Source of the DNA: Biscogniauxia marginata
Taxonomy: Eukaryota > Ascomycota > Sordariomycetes > Xylariales > Xylariaceae
Length of the DNA: 64,000 nt
NCBI GenBank assembly: GCA_022695795.1
Contig: MU404107.1
Span: forward strand, 62,001 to 126,000
Reading direction: 5' to 3'
Each line of letters opens with the position of its first letter. The stretch's first letter is position 1. The notes under the pieces were generated by a model. The model had not been told where the DNA came from, did no database searches, and worked only from the letters and a program-made list of their open reading frames with translations. A program made the translations under genes and the position numbers. Of the stretch, positions 45,501-58,155 are shown in pieces.

Positions 45501-48162
45501 AAGAACCGAGACCCCGTACGGAAAGCTACACGGAAGTGATTTGTTCCGTATTGGTCGGCCTGGTTTTTATACGCATTCTTAACAGCATTAAATGCGCTCT
45601 GAACTGTAGTAAATCTAGAGGAGGGTACGTGTGAGTAGAGGTTGCAGTCAGAACCACGGATGAGATTGGCCAAGGATAACGTCCAAGTACAGAGCTTAAA
45701 ACTTACTTCACGATAGCCGAGTTTGCATTTTGAGGTTTCCGAATAACCTCTTGGATAGGGCCAAACTGGCTAAAGAACTGTTCGAGTTCCTCTGTACCAC
45801 GACCCTGTTGGAAAGCCTTGCCGTTAATGTGGCTAACGTACACGCTTCGGTCTCTTTCCTCGCATTTCGGACAGGGACACGGTTCGTATTTCACACGCAT
45901 CGAAAGGTTCTTGTCAGCATTGAGGCACGGGGGACCGGATGAATGCACCGGAATACCCGTTTGGATCTGACCCCAGGGCTTGTCATGGCTGTTGATGGCA
46001 CCACTGCTTTGAGCAGATGCTTCCTGATACCGGTTGCCTGCATTGCTGTATCGACGTGACGTGCCATTGCTCAATCGATTGTGACTGTGGTTGCTGCCAA
46101 ATGAAGGACGTCTGTTTGATGTAAAGGATCCCTTATGTGACCGGCCCGTAGTATCGCTGCCACCGCCATTGCTATAGCTAGTTCCTCTATGGTGATATTC
46201 GTTCGGTCCATGACTCGGGGTATAAGCCTGTCCGGAATATGTGTTCTCTTTGCAAAACACGACCTTTGGCCCATGTATAGGGTCGGTTCCATTAGCCCGC
46301 CATCCCATTCCACTGCCATTTCGAGGTCCAGAGTAACCGCGGCTTCGCTGGGAACCATGGAAATTTCCGGTCTCGGCAACTCCCTGGCCCCAACCGAATA
46401 CTTGCTGCTGGAGAGGCGCAAAAGGAAGTCTAGTGCTATGACCGAGGATACCGGTGTTCGGACATGGGCCATGAGAAGGCAGCTGAGGTATCTGATTTGC
46501 AAAGGCTGTCGACCCCAGGGTATCGCGTCTAAGACTATCCGGAACTCTCGGGGGAAGCTGGCTACATGGATATACCTGAGGGACTTGGGCGTGTGTGTTG
46601 CTGCGGCTGCGCATACCTAGCTGCTGTTGCTCATAACTGACCGGCATATGTTTCTGAATCAACGATGAGACTCGATTTTTGGCAGCCGTTTGGTACAAGG
46701 GCCTCATAGTTTGGTTAAAGACATTCAATGTCGCTGGGATAGGCGTCGTATTAGCTGGACAGGCCTGACCTTCGATACTCGGAACATGTACTGTAAGTCG
46801 TGGGTCTCCAGCTGGCATTACGGGGTTGTTCTGATGCTGCTCGGTCGATGATGTGTTGCCGGAGTTGGACGATCCCTTTTCTCCAGTGGGCATTATCGTA
46901 TCATCTGGCTTGATACATCCTTTAACCTTCTCGCCAACCTCGTGCTGGTTACCCGGGTAGACACGGGATTTTGTGACGTCAGACGAGACTTCAGAAGCTT
47001 CCATGGTAGATTGGGTGCCAAATGTAGGGGCACTAGTATAGCGACCTTCCGTAGGAGGTGCAGATGCAGTCTGAGGACGTCCAAGACCGATGCCCATTGA
47101 GTTGTGGATGGGTTGAGGACGAGCATCCTTGGCGGCAATAGACGGGCCGTAGGTCGAATGATCTGGCCTAGCATGGCCCACCTGTTCATCTGTTGCAGTA
47201 TGATGAGGAGTTCTGCCTTTTTGAGCTCTTTTGGCCTCCTTATGAGCATTCGTGCGTGTCGCAGTAGCTGACGTTCCGTCAACAATGACGACTCCGTTGA
47301 TAACCTTACTTCCAGTCTCAATGTTCTCAGCAATGAGGTACTTATCGTCTTCGACTGGTAGATGGTGGCGTGCTACAAGGCAGTTAATTAGTACTATCGG
47401 GCTCTAGTAGAAAAAGACATGCTTACCAAGTTGCTGCTTGCCAGTAGCATGGCCTTCTCCAGAAATCGAGGCCGGTGCTGCGTTTATCAGGTGTTGAGTA
47501 GAGGCCACAGGGCGTCCGGCAAGAATATCTAAACGGAATTTGAAGAAAATGGCCCGGATGTGGTTCAGATAGAAGGTCTCTATTCCCTCAATCTCCTTTA
47601 GCTCGTCCTCGTCAAAGACAGCCAGGATATCTTGATAGGTCTCCGAGTTCCAGCTTCGAAGCTTGTTCTTTGCTCGTTCACTTGCGAGGACCTGTACAGC
47701 CCATGACTCAATCATCGGCAGGGCGTCCTTTAGCAGATCAGCAAGAACTATGGTGTTCTCATAAATCAGGTGATTGATGACGTTCCAGAGGTTCTGGGCA
47801 CCACGATGGTAGATGTCATGTGCGTCGAAGTACTGGTAGAGATCCCAGTAGTTACTAGGCGGCTGGAGGTACTTGCATTCGCTGAAGAAATTGCGGCGGA
47901 TCTCATCACAGGTCAGCTGAATCTGAGCTGCCCACCAGTAATAACCTTGACGCTCCTGGGTAGGATTGTCGACCGTACGGAACAACTTGGTTCCTCGGCA
48001 GGTTGAAAAGATGGCTTTGGCATTCTTTGGTGGATTAGTGAAGAAACCCGCCGGTGGTTCGCCCTCGTAGAAATGTGCCCATCCGTAGGGTGCACCTCCA
48101 GGAGGAGGACCTGCTGCCTCAAAGGCCTCCTCAATGGTGAAGTTTGGGTATTGGGGAGGCAT
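42590..48162 (-). CDS. large RRM-containing protein of unknown function
   Basis: Three exons: 48162-47427, 47372-45707 and 45614-42590, giving 1,808 residues. I start at MPPQYPNFTIEEAF; the frame is open upstream but without a better ATG. Residues 1-240 look folded and conserved in style (PPGGAPYGWAHFYEGEPPAGF, CDEIRRNFF, WDLYQYFDAHDIYHRGAQNLW), but I do not recognise the domain. An RRM lies at about residues 752-840: DRSVYVSHINGKAF, ELEQFFSQFGPIQEVIRKP, then after intron 2 FTTVQSAFNAVKNAYKNQ. The remaining 950 residues are low complexity: Ser/Thr/Gly/Asn/Lys-rich, with a KEH tandem repeat, basic patches (KKKHQQGQKRPG, KSKGKQGKKGKGK), a Thr/Ser run near the end and a basic C-terminus. It is probably an RNA-binding scaffold; function is not known. 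Confidence 0.8.
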
Positions 48163-49091
48163 TTTGGGCGAGCTGACGGGGTGAAGAGTGAGCGCGGAAC
48201 ACCCTTTAAAAAGAAAGTACGAGGTACCTTGAATGTGTAGGGGCTGCAGCGATGAAGAGAAGCCAATAATCACTTGCAAATTTGTGCAGATGATTGTTGG
48301 TGTGAGTGCAGAGGGTGAGAGGGAAGAGGGAAGACGTGGATGAGGAGTGTTAAGAGTGAAGGTACGAGGGAATAGAGAAAACACCAACAGTGCTGTGGAT
48401 GGTTGAGGTGGTAAATGATTTTGGTTGCCTCGGGTGATTTTAGTTGGCAAGAAACGAGGTTGCTGGTGAATGGTTTCTCTAAGGCAGTGTGGTTGTATAT
48501 CTGTTGTAGACGAGAGGGAAACCCCGTAGCTGTGGCAGTAGGATTCTGCACCGACGTCGATTTCTGATTTTCACTGCTTCTTCCAAGTTGGTAACCAGAA
48601 AAGACTCACTGCAAGGACTTCAGTCTTTATGCCAGGTCAGGTGTGTAGTGTTCTCGGCGACGCAGGTCAGGAATCGAGACCTGTTGTGATTATGGGGAAT
48701 CAACATCTCAGAGGTAGGTAGTAAATACGAGTACCCTACGAGACTTGTTTGCTTCCACCCAACACCATCCCATATCAAAAATAAAAGGCATTGGAAACTG
48801 AAATGGGCCAAATCCCATCTATGGATACCGGAGTAGAGACTTGATTCACACATAACTACTTATATTTTGTACAGGGCGGCAAGATGAGGTACGAACAGCT
48901 CACAACGTCAGCAGGATGAAGATAAGCAGAGTATAATGCCAATTCGCCCGTGCATTGCTCGCTACATGGCTATCTCGACCATATCGAATGAATTGTATTC
49001 CACATGGAAATCTAACTAGACGAGATTATTTAGTTACAACGACGCCCCATCGATGTCGTCGAGGATAAGTTTCTTGTGCACCTACAGATAA
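48163..49091. other. intergenic: upstream of the large RRM gene, 3' side of fmp46
   Basis: No gene supported. The open frame of the RRM gene continues about 290 bases upstream of the chosen start but shows no protein-like pattern. Confidence 0.5.
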
Positions 49092-49666
49092 TCAGGCAGT
49101 CTCCTCCTTCTCGTTGAGCTGTTCTAACAACTTGAGTATCTCCGACTCCTTTTCGGAAGCGACGGCTTTGCCATTATTCCAGTCAACGATCTATGGTTAT
49201 GTTAGCTGCAGAAATGGGGTGGATGGTGTGTATGCGAAAGACATACCACAGGCCACTTGAAGCTGGACGTGTTCTCTTTGAACTTCTTCAATGCCTCCTT
49301 CTGCGTTGAGGCGCCCTGGATCACAGAACCAACCCTGTTCTCGCCCACATACTCAAGGATTGTCTTGAGCTGGTCTGGCGTAGGGGGGTCCTCAGTAATA
49401 TTCAAATCGAACTCTTGACGCAACCGCTTGGGATGAGTTTGAGGCGTGTGATCGCTAGCCTGATCCTCTGTTGCAGACTCGGCGGCATTGGCTGAGACCT
49501 GATTCAGCAGAGTAGCAACTCTCACAGAGGCAGGGGAGCCCGACTTGTGGAAGAGCGTGATTATGTCGCGAGGTTTATGCTATACACGGCCGTGTTAGCA
49601 TCACAGGTTGGGGCTTGACAGATATGGAAATGGACCCTAGGGGGGAGCACTCACGAATCGAAACAT
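49092..49666 (-). CDS. fmp46: Fmp46-like mitochondrial redox protein (DUF1687)
   Basis: Three exons: 49666-49655 (12 nt, encoding MFRF), 49579-49247 and 49190-49092, giving 147 residues. The family has a thioredoxin-like fold and is found in mitochondria; its activity is not well known. Typical segments: MFRFHKPRDIITLFHKSGSPASVRV, LNITEDPPTPDQLKTILEYVG, TQKEALKKFKENTSSFKWPV, then across intron 2 IVDWNNGKAVASEKESEILKLL. The 12-nt first coding exon matches the conserved MFRFHKP start and is needed for any in-frame ATG at that point. The start codon is 615 bases from that of divergently transcribed nup53. Confidence 0.85.
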
Positions 49667-50281
49667 ATTGGCTATTTTCTGACTTTCTTAAACGGTCTGC
49701 CAGGGAATAAAACGAGCTGATTAAGAGCTGATAGGACTTGATGAGGTCGTTGGATTTGCCTTTTTAGGATAGCTCAAGTATTAAGGATGAATGTTAATAT
49801 ATTTTAGCTCAAGCTTCGCCGAGCTCTACTAGGTAAGGTACCGTTTGCGACATGGACATGACGTTACCTACGTCCAAGGTAGAATCGGAAATTCTAGATG
49901 GCCCGAGCTCCCAATCATGTCATTACCTAAAAGATACATAGCTAGTACCTATGTACCTAAAAATGTAGGTAGTAACCTAAGGTAGGTAGGTACATAAGGT
50001 AGGTAGGTACACAGGTACTTAGGGTGCCAGGGGAGGGAAAAGAAAAAAAGAAGAAAAAAGGTACATAGCTACCTACCTTAAAGTAATGGAACCTTAGTAA
50101 TTTGTTCAATCCATCTGTTGCACTTCCACCTTTCTGTACCTAAAGCTGCATCAACGGTTTATTGTTATATCAGAGCTCGTGCATTGGTTTTTATACGTTA
50201 GTTAACTTGGGATCTACTCAACCTAGTTGAAAAGTACAGCAGAGGTAAAGGGAGGGTTAGTGAGTTGGTTGCTACGGGAGG
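49667..50281. promoter_or_regulatory. divergent promoter of fmp46 and nup53
   Basis: No gene. The middle (49945-50020) is a dense array of TACCTA, AGGTAGGTAGGTACATAAGG and similar units, the strongest such cluster in the window. CT-rich and A-rich leader-like DNA flanks it. Confidence 0.5.
49945..50020. repeat. AGGTAGGTAC motif array
   Basis: Repeated units TACCTATGTACCTA, ATGTAGGTAGTAACCTAAGG, TAGGTAGGTACATAAGG and TAGGTAGGTACACAGG occur in both orientations within 76 bases, between two divergent genes. Confidence 0.7.
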
Positions 50282-51852
50282 ATGCGACCGCTGATCCTAC
50301 ACAACGTCCCCGACGAGGAACGCTACACCGGCGAAGATGGTATCCAGAGACCCTACGCCATGATTTGGCCTGAGTACGTGAACCGAGACAACCAAGACAG
50401 CTATCATTTGCTGGCTCCTCCTTATTTCACCCAGACACCCGTTGCCAGTCAACGCCATTCCAAGCCCTACCCTACCTCCCATTCCACCTGTCCCATTTCC
50501 ACCTTACACCCAACTCCACCATCCATCGTGATGCGCCACGGCATGACACGACACGACACAACATAACATAACACCATCCCCCTGCCGTACGTCTACTCAC
50601 CATGTCTTCTAACAACAGAGGCGACCGCCAACGGCCCCTTCCTCGAACTCGCGTCCGGGAGATCAACGAGACAGGCTCGTTCGGCAAATCGACGAGGCGA
50701 TCTCGGTCGAGGACCGGCAGTCTGCCGCCTAAACGCGAAGATGCCACCATGCAAAGCGCCGACAAGATCTTCTCCAGCTACCTCGCGAACCGCCAACAGG
50801 CCTCTAATAACAATAGTCCGCCTCAGCGGAAGCCGAGCTACTTATCCCAGACTGCCGCCCAGTCGCAAGAAGATTCCGCCTCCGCCGCCCAGTCCACGAG
50901 CTACCAGAAGCAGCCCGTAGAGGTCATCTTGCGCGGCTACTCGTCGCCGGCGCAACAGTACGCTGCCATAAACCACTACGAGCAACTGGCCGGAAGGATA
51001 TGCGAGGACTACTCCCGCGAGCCGCCTATCGAGGCGCGACGATACAAGTCGGATCTGCGTGATCCTGCACTGACGAGAAGACGGCCGCTGACGCAGAATG
51101 AGCTGGCCAAGGTCAACATGGTTGCGAGTGGAGAGCATTGGATCAAAATCACATTCGAGTCGCAAGAGGCTGCCGATTCTGCCATATTCGCCTCGCCTCA
51201 GAAGATCCTAGGCCACCTAGTCTTTGCCGAGCCATATCGCGGCATGCCCCCTGTTGAAGATGTCGCCATACTTGATGACCACGTCCGGGCGACCTTCTCC
51301 CGCGGACAAGCCGGGCGAGCCGCCCAGTCTCGTGGCAGCCGCAAGAACGCGACGCGGTCCAAGACCTTTCCCGCTCCCCCCATCGACGGCTTCTCCACAC
51401 AAGGAGATCAGGAACACGAATCCCCCCCGGAATCTCAAGCCTCGACACAGACCATGGACACAGCCACCGCATCGACCGCCACGGTGACGGGCACCACTCT
51501 CTATGCTGCGTTTCGGGAGAAAATGGAGACAATTGACACGGAGATGGAGGACGCTGGAGTAGGACCCAATGGGAGCATCTACTGCCGGCGGATTCCCACG
51601 GCGCGGCGGGTGCAGCTCAAGCCGGCCGAGGAGGCGCTCGCGAAGCAGCCGAGCTTCACTCAGCGTCTCATGACCTGGATACCACTACTGAGCTGGTTCA
51701 GCCTCGCTATGATCGGGGATCAGGTGCCACGCAACGAGGTGGGAGAGTTCGACATGGATAAGGCCAGTCTCTATTGGCAGCTCATGTTCTGGCTCGACTA
51801 TTGGTTCGCTCTCTGGGGTCACGAGCTCGTTAGCGGCGACAAGGACGAATGA
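50282..51852 (+). CDS. nup53: nucleoporin Nup53/Nup35
   Basis: Two exons, 50282-50373 and 50619-51852, with a 245-nt intron, giving 441 residues. It is a linker nucleoporin that joins inner-ring proteins to the nuclear pore membrane. The first exon encodes [20 protein letters not shown] and [11 protein letters not shown], a conserved start of filamentous-fungal Nup53. It joins in phase to [16 protein letters not shown]. An Arg/Ser stretch follows ([13 protein letters not shown]), then the atypical Nup35-type RRM at about 130-240 ([23 protein letters not shown], then [23 protein letters not shown]). Near the C-terminus an amphipathic helix ([16 protein letters not shown], 376-391) matches the membrane-binding helix of Nup53. 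A Trp/Leu-rich segment after it is unusual. An ATG just inside the intron's 3' end (50602) keeps frame and could give a shorter form lacking exon 1. Confidence 0.9.
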
Positions 51853-53024
51853 AGAGAACTCGAACGAACACCTCTTTGGAGTGGTGGAAGATAGGTGATG
51901 ATGATGTAGGGAACGAGGAAAGGACGGAATGAACAGACAAACAGAATCTCGTGTGAATACGGATCGTCGCCGTCGCTCATCGCCAACAGAACGGCAATAA
52001 CAATTTGTCTGGACGTGCTTTTTTAAGGAGTTTCATATGGGATAGAGAAGGAGGGAAAGAGACTTATTTGTTAAAAATGAAAAGAAAAGGAAGACCGGCC
52101 ACGAAGATACGCAATGTTGGAATTTACTCCCTTTTTTTTTCTTTTCAAGAAAACGGAACATCAGTAGGGAGTACGAGAAGCAGAAAAGAAACAACACAAG
52201 AAGGCTGGAGCGGCAGCAACTTCTTTAAGTCGTTGAACCAAAGGGCTGCTTCTTCAGGATACATGGTTGTGTGTGTCGGTCTCGTGTCGTGTCATGTAAT
52301 ATCTATCCCATAGGTCTTGTAGTTGACACCGGGAGATGGGGGCGGGGACAGACGATTGTTTTACCACGATTTCTCCCCTTTGTTTCTCTTCTTATTAATT
52401 GTAATTGTTATGTATACCATTCTCTCTCTATCTCTGTTCATCTGTCCATGATCTCTATCAATCTCTCTCCACGTGTACAACACCCCATCCGATTTTCAAT
52501 CCATCCAGTCCAAAACCATCGACACCCCCCATACCGGGTCCCCATCGTTCCCATCGAGTCATTTCATTTCATTTCATCTAGTTAGTAGTCTTTGAACCTG
52601 TGCTTGGCCCACGATAGCAAAAACGATAGTAATAATTGGTTATTACTCGCCCACCCCAAGATTTCCCCCCCTCTCCCCGTCGAACTACTTAGGTTACCAC
52701 CTTTCTGAACTGACGAAACTGCCAAGAAAGAAAAGTAGATTTTCCTCCCAAGTGATTGCTTTTACTTGGGTAGGAGTAGTAGAAGAAGTCTCCTCCCCCC
52801 AAACCAAGGTAGTAGCTATTCATCAGATGCGAGACAGCACACCTATATTCGTGAACGCGCACACAGGGCATATATATACACGTACACACGTATGTACCGT
52901 ATGAAGGTAAGCATGCCCATCCCGCAATTTTCTCGCTCGTCCGTTCGTCTCTGTCTGCCGTAGCAAGACAAAATCGAAAGGAAAGCGATACATAAGGCGA
53001 TCACATCCAAGATGAAGACTATGA
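51853..53024. other. intergenic between convergent genes
   Basis: 3' regions of nup53 and ivy1. It has ATTTC repeats (about 52560-52578), pyrimidine-rich DNA at 52420-52600 and a TATATATACACGTACACACGTATGTAC run at about 52871-52897. No gene supported. Confidence 0.55.
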
Positions 53025-54599
53025 TCACGGGCCCCCACGGTCCTCAACAGTGACGCTCCACCTGCGCTCCCTCTCTTCGGCGGTGGACTCGTTGTTATCG
53101 TTATCCATTGTTTGATGCACAACAAGCTCCTCGTCATCGCTGCTCTGGTCCTTGCTAGTCTTCCTCAATCCTTCGTCCTTCCACGGCGACGCAACATCGT
53201 CCTCGTCATCATTGTCTTGGTGATGATTTGAAGCTGTTGTCTCCTGCTTTGGAGGTGCCACTACACTGTCTCCCTCTTTATCGTCTTCACCACCACCGCC
53301 GCCATTATCATCGTCATGGTTCTGATCGTCGTTGTCATCTCCTTGCAGCAATGACTCCGGGTCCATGATAACATCCGTGGCTCGCCTCCTGATGGGCTGG
53401 GGACTGAAAGGTCGCATGCCCCGGCTCTGGTTGAACTCGGAGAATATGCTGTCGGTGTCGCCATGATCCCGATCATGGTCCACGGCCCCGGAGAGGCTCT
53501 GGTAACGGTCGCTCTCGCCGACGAGCAGACTATCCGCACGGCCGGTATCCCGCGGCCGTCCGGCGACTCCGGCCGAGTCGGAGGCCGAGTCTGCGAGGAT
53601 GCTCTTGGGTGGCAGTATACTAAACAGCTTCGCCCCTTCGCCCGGACCGAGGCCGCCTGCACCTGTTCCAGCCCCCGCTCCCGTCCCCGACACGAATCCG
53701 GCGGCACCGGGGACACCCCCCAGGGCATCCTCGTCGCTAGCGAACAGATCCCTCCCCTTTTCCAGCAGGTCGTCGAGCCCCCCGCCGCTCCAGCCCTTGC
53801 GCGCCAAGCTTTCGAATATGTCGACCTCGGCCCGCACCAGCGAGCAGCTTGCATCAAGGATCTTGACGCTTGTCTCCTGGCTCTCGCGCAGCATAGTCCT
53901 CGCGTGGTCGGCGTGTAAGGTAGTCAGGCCGTCGAGCCGCGACGTCAGAGTGACGAGATGCTCACGGAACTTGGCCACGTCCCTGCGGCGCTGGCGGTGC
54001 AGCTTCAAGCCCTCCTTCTCGAGCCGGCGGATCTCGCGGCTCTGCTGGGTAACCTCCCGGCGGTACGTCTCGTCCTCGTCCTCGATATCCCGCCGCCACT
54101 TGTCCAGCTCGTGAAGCAGTGGTACCTCGAAGGAGCGGTAGACAGTCTCGGACAGGATCTGCTGGTGGTTCGCGATCAGGTGGTGCACGCCGCTCGCGCC
54201 GAGGAGCAGGTCGGCAGTGCAGCTGCTCCCTTTCGTGGTAAAGCTGCTGGTCAGGTTGGCAGTCGGGGCACCGGCAGGACCCAGGGCCTCGGCCCGGGAC
54301 TCCTTGAGGCGGGCACAGGATTCGAGGGCAGAGCCAAAGGCCGAGGCTGCTGTCGAGAGGGTAGCCAGGGCGATACGGTAGGATTTGGCGGTTGCGATGA
54401 GATCCGAGTATGCAGCTTGTGATTGTTCGAGGTCAGCCTTGGAGAGCACGGCGTGGATAGGCCGCGGCGGAGGCGGCAGGGGGAGGCTGTAGGTCGAGAG
54501 CTGGTTTGCTGTCGAGGCGTAAGAGTATATCGGCGAGGCGGGGAGGGGGACCTGGGAGGGCGAAGGCGGGCGGGCGCCGTGGGGAGCGGCCGTAGCCAT
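53025..54599 (-). CDS. ivy1: Ivy1-like phospholipid-binding (inverse BAR) protein
   Basis: Intronless, 524 residues, ATG at 54599. In yeast Ivy1 binds phosphoinositides, the Rab Ypt7 and Vps33 at the vacuole and influences TORC1 and Fab1 signalling. A Pro-rich start (about 50 residues) leads into a long helical domain at about 50-275: VLSKADLEQSQAAYSDLIATAKSYRIAL, then STAASAFGSALESCARLKE, HHLIANHQQILSETVYRSFEVPLL, DKWRRDIEDEDETYRREV, and basic KLHRQRRRDVAKFREHL, as expected of a BAR-like dimer. Then comes a disordered tail with an acidic stretch (DDNDDQNHDDD-GGGGGEDD). Assignment rests on the helical segment resembling Pezizomycotina Ivy1 proteins as I remember them. Confidence 0.75.
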   Translation of the reverse strand: MATAAPHGARPPSPSQVPLPASPIYSYASTANQLSTYSLPLPPPPRPIHAVLSKADLEQSQAAYSDLIATAKSYRIALATLSTAASAFGSALESCARLKESRAEALGPAGAPTANLTSSFTTKGSSCTADLLLGASGVHHLIANHQQILSETVYRSFEVPLLHELDKWRRDIEDEDETYRREVTQQSREIRRLEKEGLKLHRQRRRDVAKFREHLVTLTSRLDGLTTLHADHARTMLRESQETSVKILDASCSLVRAEVDIFESLARKGWSGGGLDDLLEKGRDLFASDEDALGGVPGAAGFVSGTGAGAGTGAGGLGPGEGAKLFSILPPKSILADSASDSAGVAGRPRDTGRADSLLVGESDRYQSLSGAVDHDRDHGDTDSIFSEFNQSRGMRPFSPQPIRRRATDVIMDPESLLQGDDNDDQNHDDDNGGGGGEDDKEGDSVVAPPKQETTASNHHQDNDDEDDVASPWKDEGLRKTSKDQSSDDEELVVHQTMDNDNNESTAEERERRWSVTVEDRGGP

Positions 54600-56501
54600 G
54601 GCTGAAGCTATGATGTGACTGGCGGGAGTTTATTTACACGGGGATTCGGGGCGGGAATCTCGATGGCAGCGGTAGCTTCGGCTAACAATGCGTAATTCGG
54701 TGGTTAAGGCCGCATTGTGCTGTGTGCGTAGATAACTATAGTATGTAAGCGGGATGTAAGTAATGCTGTGTGTAGATAGCTTCGACAACACGACTAGAGA
54801 TTTCTGTTCTTTTTTGCTTTCTTTTTTTGTTCTTGCCGCCGAGGGAAGTCGAGAATGTTGGCCAGCTGATTGACGTTAGGTCATGTTATTTATTAGTCCT
54901 GTACGTACCTAAGGTTTGTACCGTTCTGTACATTTCTGGTTAGCTCTGATAAGTAACCTTGGTGGTGGTAGCCTTGCAGAGGTGACGCAGCAAATGGCCG
55001 GTTCCACTGTGCGGCCCTATCAACCCCCTACAGAAGTTAAACACATGGCAACCAAGCCCACATTACATACAGGAGGGGCACGTGGGGCCTACCACAAGCC
55101 ACTACAGTCCCGTATCCATCGCCAGAATGCCTTTTGTTGCCGGCCTACCGCTCTATCCAGTCTATTATACTCATCTGCTCTCATCTCTTCCCGCTAATCT
55201 TAATCTGATATTCTTCGCATGAACCTGCGGAACGCTAAGGTAGGAATTTTTACCGTAGATCATACGTACCTACTTACACAGGCAAAGGGCGGTAGGTATT
55301 ATTTATGTAGAGCCCGAGAATTCCTGCTTACATACCTTGCATTGATGTTAAGACACACGTTATCAAGTTGTGCCGACAAGAGATGTCTCCTTGGTAGTTA
55401 CCTGTACACTCGAACCCATCGGACAACTCCGTGCTGCACGCGGCCTGCGAGAATTCCGAGATGCTGTAACATAGTGACAGAGATGTATATCCAGGTCGTG
55501 TAAGAGCAACCTGTTAGCTCTAGCAACTGTTGTAAAGATATATTAAATGTCAGAAGTTCACAACATTATATCCCATTCGGTTCAGGAAATCGTGTCTTGG
55601 ATAGTTGAAGATAATTAAAGAGCAAGGCTAATATCTAGCATCCAATGTCTGTACTACGTTCATATCAGGGGGACTTCAGCAAATTGGTGGCTCCCGCAAG
55701 TTAAATGCATGTGAGACGGTTTGAGACTAACAGGTACCTAAGGTTTACTCAACCATCAGAGAGAACGGTTTTGGAGCTTGGTGGTGCAAGGTAGCATCTC
55801 GAAGTCGAGCTATATAAAAGTCTACGGAAATATGTACGGAAGACGCATAAATATTTGCACATAAAGTAAGAAATATTTTTGAGGTATGACGCGACTATGG
55901 CGGATTATGACGACGGGAGGCAACTTGTTGACTTAAAACCCTGCCAGCCCTGCCGAAGAATTTGTGACTTGGGGATTATCGTGAACAACGAACTTGTATC
56001 TGACCAGTTTTTTATTTTTATTTTTATCGATTGAGGTCCGAGGGGAGGGTCTCGGTGACAACCCCTCCATCAATACTACCTGGTAACATACCTTAGGTAG
56101 GTACCTACATATGATAAGAACCCCTGAACTCTTAACTACAGGGGCAGGGCTCCCCGCGCGCGTGGTAAAGAGCCCCCAAAAGCTTAAGGTCCAAAGCTTA
56201 TAACCCCTATCCACTGGAGCCATTCGGATATGATTCCAATATAAGTGGTAGTCTTTCCATGTCCACGTACCTAACAGTCTTTACTGGTATCCTCAAATAC
56301 ATAACTAACTAAATTCGTAATCTCCTGATTGTCTTCTTGGATACCTAGTTTCGTAGACTATGGTTCGGCTTCTTAGAACCGCCCCCCCTCCCCCCCCCGG
56401 CCCCCCGGCCCCCCGGCCAGCTTCTAGAAATTCCATGCAACTATAGAGAAGCACTCTAAAGTCATCTCGCTTTGTCTTTTTTTACTCCTACGCAGTCTAG
56501 T
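54600..56501. other. intergenic, about 1.9 kb
   Basis: Promoter side of ivy1 on the left, 3' side of the thioesterase on the right. Many short open frames but none protein-like. AGGTA motifs lie at about 54903-54915, 55734-55746 and 56094-56110; a G-quadruplex-forming run lies at 56382-56414. Confidence 0.55.
56382..56414 (-). other. G-quadruplex-forming run downstream of the thioesterase gene
   Basis: On the minus strand there are four G-runs of 6, 6, 9 and 7 separated by loops of CC, CC and A. This is the transcript strand of the thioesterase gene, starting about 88 bases after its stop codon, so the structure would be in the 3' untranslated region or termination zone. Confidence 0.6.

Positions 56502-58155
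<1,654 letters not shown>

Noticed and set aside
47404..48450. upstream extension of the large RRM protein beyond 48162
   Set aside because: The extra ~96 residues start at a non-ATG codon and are Ser/Pro/Thr-rich leader-like sequence; MPPQYPNF is the first good ATG.
53463..54422. long plus-strand frames opposite ivy1
   Set aside because: They arise from the GC-rich third positions of ivy1; no domain seen.
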